Shown piece after piece: positions 58,301 to 64,000 of a stretch of DNA of 64,000 nucleotides; position 1 is the first letter of the stretch; the number at the start of each line of letters is the position of its first letter. The stretch comes from Lepidurus packardi (taxonomy: Eukaryota > Arthropoda > Branchiopoda > Notostraca > Triopsidae). The stretch is taken from NCBI GenBank assembly GCA_023053545.1, contig JAKZAN010000046.1, positions 434,001 through 498,000 of the forward strand. Direction: 5' to 3'. Position numbers and translations under genes: made by a program. Under the pieces are notes generated by a model. It was not told the origin of the DNA, made no database searches, and was given only the letters and a program-made list of their open reading frames with translations.

Positions 58301-61300
58301 ACTTAATTATTTCCTTAGGGACTTCATTAATTCATTACGGACTTTATAAATTCCTTAGGGACTTTAGAAATTCCTTAGGTACTTAATTAATTCCTTACGG
58401 ACTTAGTTAATTCATTACGGACTTAAATATTTCCTTAGGGACTTCATTAATTCATTACGGACTTTATAAATTCCTTAGGGACTTAATTAATTCCTTACGG
58501 ACTTAGTTAATTCACTACGGACTTTATTAATTCATTACGGACTTAATTAATTCAGTACGGACTTAACTAATTCCTTACGGATTTAATTAATTCCTTACGG
58601 ACTTAATTAATTCATTACGGAATTTATTAATTCATTACGGACTTAATTAAATCCTTACAGACTTAATTTATTCAGTAAAGACTTAATTAATTCCCTACGG
58701 ACTTTATTAATTCATTACGGACTTAATTATTTCCTTAGGGATTTCATTAATTCATTTCGGACTTCATTAATTCATAACGGACTTAATTAATTCATTACGG
58801 ACTTAATTAAATCCTTACGGACTTAATTAATTCCTTACGTACTTAATTAATTCCTTACGGTCTGAATTAATTCCGTACGGATTTAATTAATTCCTTACGG
58901 ACTTAATTAATTCCTTACGGCCTTAACTAAATCCCTACAGACTTAATTAATTCCTAACGGACTTAATTAATTCTTTACGGAATTAATTAATTCATTACGG
59001 AATTTATTAATTCATTACGGATTCAATTAATTCATTACGGACTTTCTTAATTCCTTACGGACTTAATTAAGTCCTTACGGACTTAATTATTTCATTACGG
59101 ACTTAATTCATTCCTTACGGACTTAATTAATTCCTTACGGCCTTAATTAAATCCATACGGACTTAATTAATTCCTTACGGACTTAAATAATTCTTTACGG
59201 AATTAATTAATTAATTACGGAATTTATTAATTCATTACGGATTCAATTAATTCATTACGGACTTTCTTAATTCATTACGGACTTAATTAGTTCCTTACGG
59301 ACCTAATTCATTTATTACGGACTTAATTAATTCATTACGAACTTAAATAATTCTTTACGGACTTAATTAATTCCTTACGGACTTAATTAATACTTTACGG
59401 AATTAATTAATTCATTACGGAATTTATTAATTCATTACGGATTCAATTAATTCATTACGGACTTTATTAATTCATTACGGACTTAATAAATTCCTTACGG
59501 ACCTAATTCATTCATTGCGGACTTTATAAATTCCTTAGGGACTTAATTAATTTCTTACGGACTTAGTTAAATCATAACGGACTAAATTAATTCCTTACGG
59601 ACTTAATTAATTCCTTACGGACTTAATTAATTCCTTACGGAATTAATTAATTCCTTACGGCCTTAACTAAATCCCTACGGACTTAATTAATTCCTTACGG
59701 ACTTAATTAATTCCTTACGGACCTAATTCATTAATTACGGACTTAATTAATTCATTACGAACTTAAATAATTCATTACGGACTTAATTAAATCCTTACGG
59801 ACTTAATTAATTCATTACGGACTTCATTAATTCCTTACGGAATTAATTCATTCATTACGGAATTAAATAATTCATTACGGATTTAATTAATTCATTACGG
59901 ACTTTATTAATTCTTTACGGACTTAATTAATTCCTTACGGACTTAATTAATTCTTTACGGAATTAAATAATTCATTACGGAATTTATTAATTCATTACGG
60001 AATTAATTAAATCCTTACGGACTTAATTAATTCATTACGGAATTAAATAATTCATTACGGATTTAATTATTTCACTACGGACTTTATTAATTCATTACGG
60101 ACTTAATTATTTCCTTAGGGACTTCAATAATTCATTTCGGACTTAGTTAATTCATTACGGACTTTATTAATTCATTACGGACTTAATTAATTCAGTACGG
60201 ACTTTATTAATTCATTACGGAATTAATTAATTCCTTACGGACTTAATTAATTCCTTACGGCCTTAATTAAATCTTTACGGAATTAATTAATTCATTACGG
60301 AATTTATTAATTCATTACGGATTCAATTAATTCATTACGGAATTTCTTAATTCATTACGGACTTAATTAATTCCTTACGGACCTAATTCATTCATTACGG
60401 ACTTAATTATTTCATTACGGACTTAATTCATTCCTTACGGACTTAATTAATTCCTTACGGCCTTAATTAAATCCATACGGACTTAATTAATTCCTTACGG
60501 ACTTAAATAATTCTTTACGGAATTAATTAATTCATTACGGAATTTATTAATTCATTACGGACTTTCTTAATTCATTACGGACTTAATTAGTTCCTTACGG
60601 ACCTAATTCATTTATTACGGACTTAATTAATTCATTACGAACTTAAATAATTCTTTACGGACTTAATTAATTCCTTACGGACTTAATTAATACTTTACGG
60701 AATTAAATAATTCATTACGGATTTAATTATTTCACTACGGACTTTATTAATTCATTACGGACTTAATTATTTCCTTAGGGACTTCATTAATTCATTACGG
60801 ACTTTATAAATTCCTTAGGGACTTTAGAAATTCCTTAGGTACTTAATTAATTCCTTACGGACTTAGTTAATTCATTACGGACTTAAATATTTCCTTAGGG
60901 ACTTCATTAATTCATTACGGACTTTATAAATTCCTTAGGGACTTAATTAATTCCTTACGGACTTAGTTAATTCACTACGGACTTTATTAATTCATTACGG
61001 ACTTAATTAATTCAGTACGGACTTAACTAATTCCTTACGGATTTAATTAATTCCTTACGGACTTAATTAATTCATTACGGAATTTATTAATTCATTACGG
61101 ACTTAATTAAATCCTTACAGACTTAATTTATTCAGTAAAGACTTAATTAATTCCCTACGGACTTTATTAATTCATTACGGACTTAATTATTTCCTTAGGG
61201 ATTTCATTAATTCATTTCGGACTTCATTAATTCATAACGGACTTAATTAATTCATTACGGACTTAATTAAATCCTTACGGACTTAATTAATTCCTTACGT

Positions 61301-63187
61301 ACTTAATTAATTCCTTACGGTCTGAATTAATTCCGTACGGATTTAATTAATTCCTTACGGACTTAATTAATTCCTTACGGACTTAATTAATTCCTTACGG
61401 AATTAATTAATTCCTTACGGCCTTAACTAAATCCCTACGGACTTAATTAATTCCTAACGGACTTAATTAATTCTTTACGGAATTAATTAATTCATTACGG
61501 AATTTATTAATTCATTACGGATTCAATTAATTCATTACGGACTTTCTTAATTCCTTACGGACTTAATTAAGTCCTTACGGACTTAATTATTTCATTACGG
61601 ACTTAATTCATTCCTTACGGACTTAATTAATTCCTTACGGCCTTAATTAAATCCATACGGACTTAATTAATTCCTTACGGACTTAAATAATTCTTTACGG
61701 AATTAATTAATTCATTACGGAATTTATTAATTCATTACGGATTCAATTAATTCATTACGGACTTTCTTAATTCATTACGGACTTAATTAGTTCCTTACGG
61801 ACCTAATTCATTTATTACGGACTTAATTAATTCATTACGAACTTAAATAATTCTTTACGGACTTAATTAATTCCTTACGGACTTAATTAATACTTTACGG
61901 AATTAATTAATTCATTACGGAATTTATTAATTCATTACGGATTCAATTAATTCATTACGGACTTTATTAATTCATTACGGACTTAATAAATTCCTTACGG
62001 ACCTAATTCATTCATTGCGGACTTTATAAATTCCTTAGGGACTTAATTAATTTCTTACGGACTTAGTTAAATCATAACGGACTAAATTAATTCCTTACGG
62101 ACTTAATTAATTCCTTACGGACTTAATTAATTCCTTACGGAATTAATTAATTCCTTACGGCCTTAACTAAATCCCTACGGACTTAATTAATTCCTTACGG
62201 ACTTAATTAATTCCTTACGGACCTAATCCATTAATTACGGACTTAATTAATTCATTACGAACTTAAATAATTCATTACGGACTTAATTAAATCCTTACGG
62301 ACTTAATTAATTCATTACGGACTTCATTAATTCCTTACGGAATTAATTCATTCATTACGGAATTAAATAATTCATTACGGATTTAATTAATTCATTACGG
62401 ACTTTATTAATTCTTTACGGACTTAATTAATTCCTTACGGACTTAATTAATTCTTTACGGAATTAAATAATTCATTACGGAATTTATTAATTCATTACGG
62501 AATTAATTAAATCCTTACGGACTTAATTAATTCATTACGGAATTAAATAATTCATTACGGATTTAATTATTTCACTACGGACTTTATTAATTCATTACGG
62601 ACTTAATTATTTCCTTAGGGACTTCAATAATTCATTTCGGACTTAGTTAATTCATTACGGACTTTATTAATTCATTACGGACTTAATTAATTCAGTACGG
62701 ACTTTATTAATTCATTACGGAATTAATTAATTCCTTACGGACTTAATTAATTGCTTACGGCCTTAATTAAATCTTTACGGAATTAATTAATTCATTACGG
62801 AATTTATTAATTCATTACGGATTCAATTAATTCATTACGGAATTTCTTAATTCATTACGGACTTAATTAATTCCTTACGGACCTAATTCATTCATTACGG
62901 ACTTTATAAATTCCTTAGGGACTTAATTAATTCCTTACGGATTTAGTTAATTCATTACGGACTTAATTAAATCCTTACAGACTTAATTAATTCAGTAAGG
63001 ACTTAATTGATTCCTTACGGACTTAATTAATTCCTTACGGACTTAATTATTTCATTACGGACTTCATTAATTCCTTACGGACTTAATTAATACACTACGG
63101 ACTTAATTAATTCCCTACGGAATTTATTAATTCATTACGGACTTAATTATTTCCTTAGGGACTTCATTAATTCATTACGGACTTTAT
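52343..63187. repeat. Satellite B array, block B2 (20-bp monomer)
   Basis: Same orientation and same internal polarity as B1: a heterogeneous ACTGAATTAA subtype with CTTTAGGATTGATTGAATTC interrupters to about 54700, the TGTACTGATTGTACTG marker at 54668, then the ACTTAATTAA subtype in one unbroken 20-bp register to the end (about 424 units). The right junction to satellite A is identical to that of B1. The left junction differs, so B2 is a paralogous copy of B1 with a different left breakpoint. No open reading frame is supported. Confidence 0.97.
58261..63187. repeat. ~2.5-kb higher-order repeat in satellite B2
   Basis: The monomer-variant order from 58261 recurs from 60721 (offset 2460 bp, becoming 2500 bp after about 61380 through a gain of two monomers). 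Shared rare variants include ACTTTAGAAATTCCTTAGGT, TTCAGTAAAGACTTAATT and CATTGCGG. A further related copy lies 1800 bp upstream of the first (57241 versus 59041). All offsets are multiples of 20. Confidence 0.75.
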
Positions 63188-64000
63188 ATCTAATCGGGTC
63201 TCTGATCGGGTCTCTAAACGGGTCTCTAATCGGGTCTCTGATCGACTCTCTGATCGGGTCTCTGATCGGGTCTCTAATCGGGTCTCTAATCGGGTCTCTG
63301 ATCGGGTCTCTGATGGGTCTCTAATAGGGTCTCTAATCGGGTCTCTAATCGGGTCTCTAATCGGGTCTCTGATCGGGTCTCTGATCGGGTCTCTTATCGC
63401 GTCTCTGATCGGGTCTCTTATCGGGTCTCTAACCGTGTCTCTGATCGGGTCTCTGATCGGGTCTCTGATCGGGTCTCTGATGGGGTCTCTGATCGGGTCT
63501 CTAATCGGGTCTCTGATCGGGTCTCTAATCGGGTCTCTGATCGGGTCTCTTATCGCGTCTCTGATCGGGTCTCTGATCGGGTCTCTAATCGGGTTAACAG
63601 ACGTGCACTAATGCGACGCGAATGCGACGTTGGCCGTCTTAAAAAACCAAAAAACAAACAAACAGACGTCCACTTTGATCGGGTCTCTGATCGGGTCTCT
63701 ATTCGGGTCTCTGATCGGGTCTCTGATCGGGTCTCTAATCGGGTCTCTAATCGGGTCTCTAATCGGGTCTCTGATCGGGTCTCTGATCGGGTCTCTAATC
63801 GGGTCTGTGATCGGGTCTCTAATCGGGTCTATGATCGGGTCTCTGATCGGGTCTCTGATCGGGTCTCTGATCGACTCTCTGATCGGGTCTCTGATCGGGT
63901 CTCTAATCGGGTCTCTGATCGACTCTCTGATCGGGTCTCTGATCGGGTCTCTAATCGGGTCTCTAATCGGGTCTCTGATCGGGTCTCTGATCGGGTCTCT
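63188..64000. repeat. Satellite A array, block A4 (continues past window end)
   Basis: Begins after satellite B at the repeated junction GGACTTTATATCTAATCGGG and contains one tail insertion. Private changes (GATGGGTC, AATAGGGTC, GATGGGGTC) show slightly higher divergence than in A2. The array runs off the right edge of the window. Confidence 0.95.
63597..63674 (+). mobile_element. 5'-truncated retrotransposon tail, copy 11 (most diverged)
   Basis: Core 63610-63661; left repeat ACAGACGTGCACT (63597-63609), right repeat ACAGACGTCCACT (63662-63674) with one mismatch. The core has AATGCGACG where others have AACGCGACG. The mismatched duplication makes this the oldest-looking or least homogenised copy. 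Confidence 0.82.

Overview
The window is eukaryotic repeat-rich DNA, most likely from an invertebrate animal, possibly an arthropod. The evidence is a non-LTR retrotransposon of a type common in animals, a MULE-type transposase remnant with a short GT-AG intron, and very long satellite arrays. There are no bacterial-style operons, tRNAs or rRNAs. The species cannot be named from sequence alone.

Layout. Satellite A is a 12-bp monomer (GATCGGGTCTCT / AATCGGGTCTCT) and fills 1-5785, 16891-42336, 44508-44605, 50719-52342 and 63188-64000. Satellite B is a 20-bp monomer (TTCCTTACGGACTGAATTAA and TTAATTAA-rich variants) and fills 5786-16890 and 52343-63187. The order is A-B-A-island-A-B-A. Both satellites carry higher-order structure: a 3501-bp tandem duplication and a roughly 0.93-1.03-kb unit in A, and a 1080-bp triplication and a roughly 2.5-kb unit in B. 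The B-to-A right junction is identical at both places.

The only non-satellite DNA is the 42337-50718 island, a mosaic of mobile-element pieces. From left to right it holds: unassigned DNA; the 3' exons of a MULE-like transposase gene (43056-43704); an LTR with a short gag-like leader cut off by satellite A (43962-44507); a 98-bp islet of satellite A; and an apparently intact non-LTR retrotransposon (about 44606-50718). That retrotransposon has a zinc-knuckle ORF1 (45275-46756) and an ORF2 with endonuclease, reverse transcriptase and RNase H domains (46741-50550). It ends in a stem-loop followed by an A-rich tail.

Main biological point. The last 52 bp of this retrotransposon recur 11 times inside satellite A. 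Each copy lies between 13-bp direct repeats of a rare landmark, ACAGACGTGCACT, and matching 'empty' landmark sites occur in the same arrays. The full-length copy also ends within about a dozen bases of the same kind of landmark. This looks like severely 5'-truncated retrotransposition into a landmark within a satellite, followed by amplification of the filled site as part of higher-order repeats. The long 'ORFs' across satellite A arise because its 12-bp period is a multiple of three. They are not annotated as genes.
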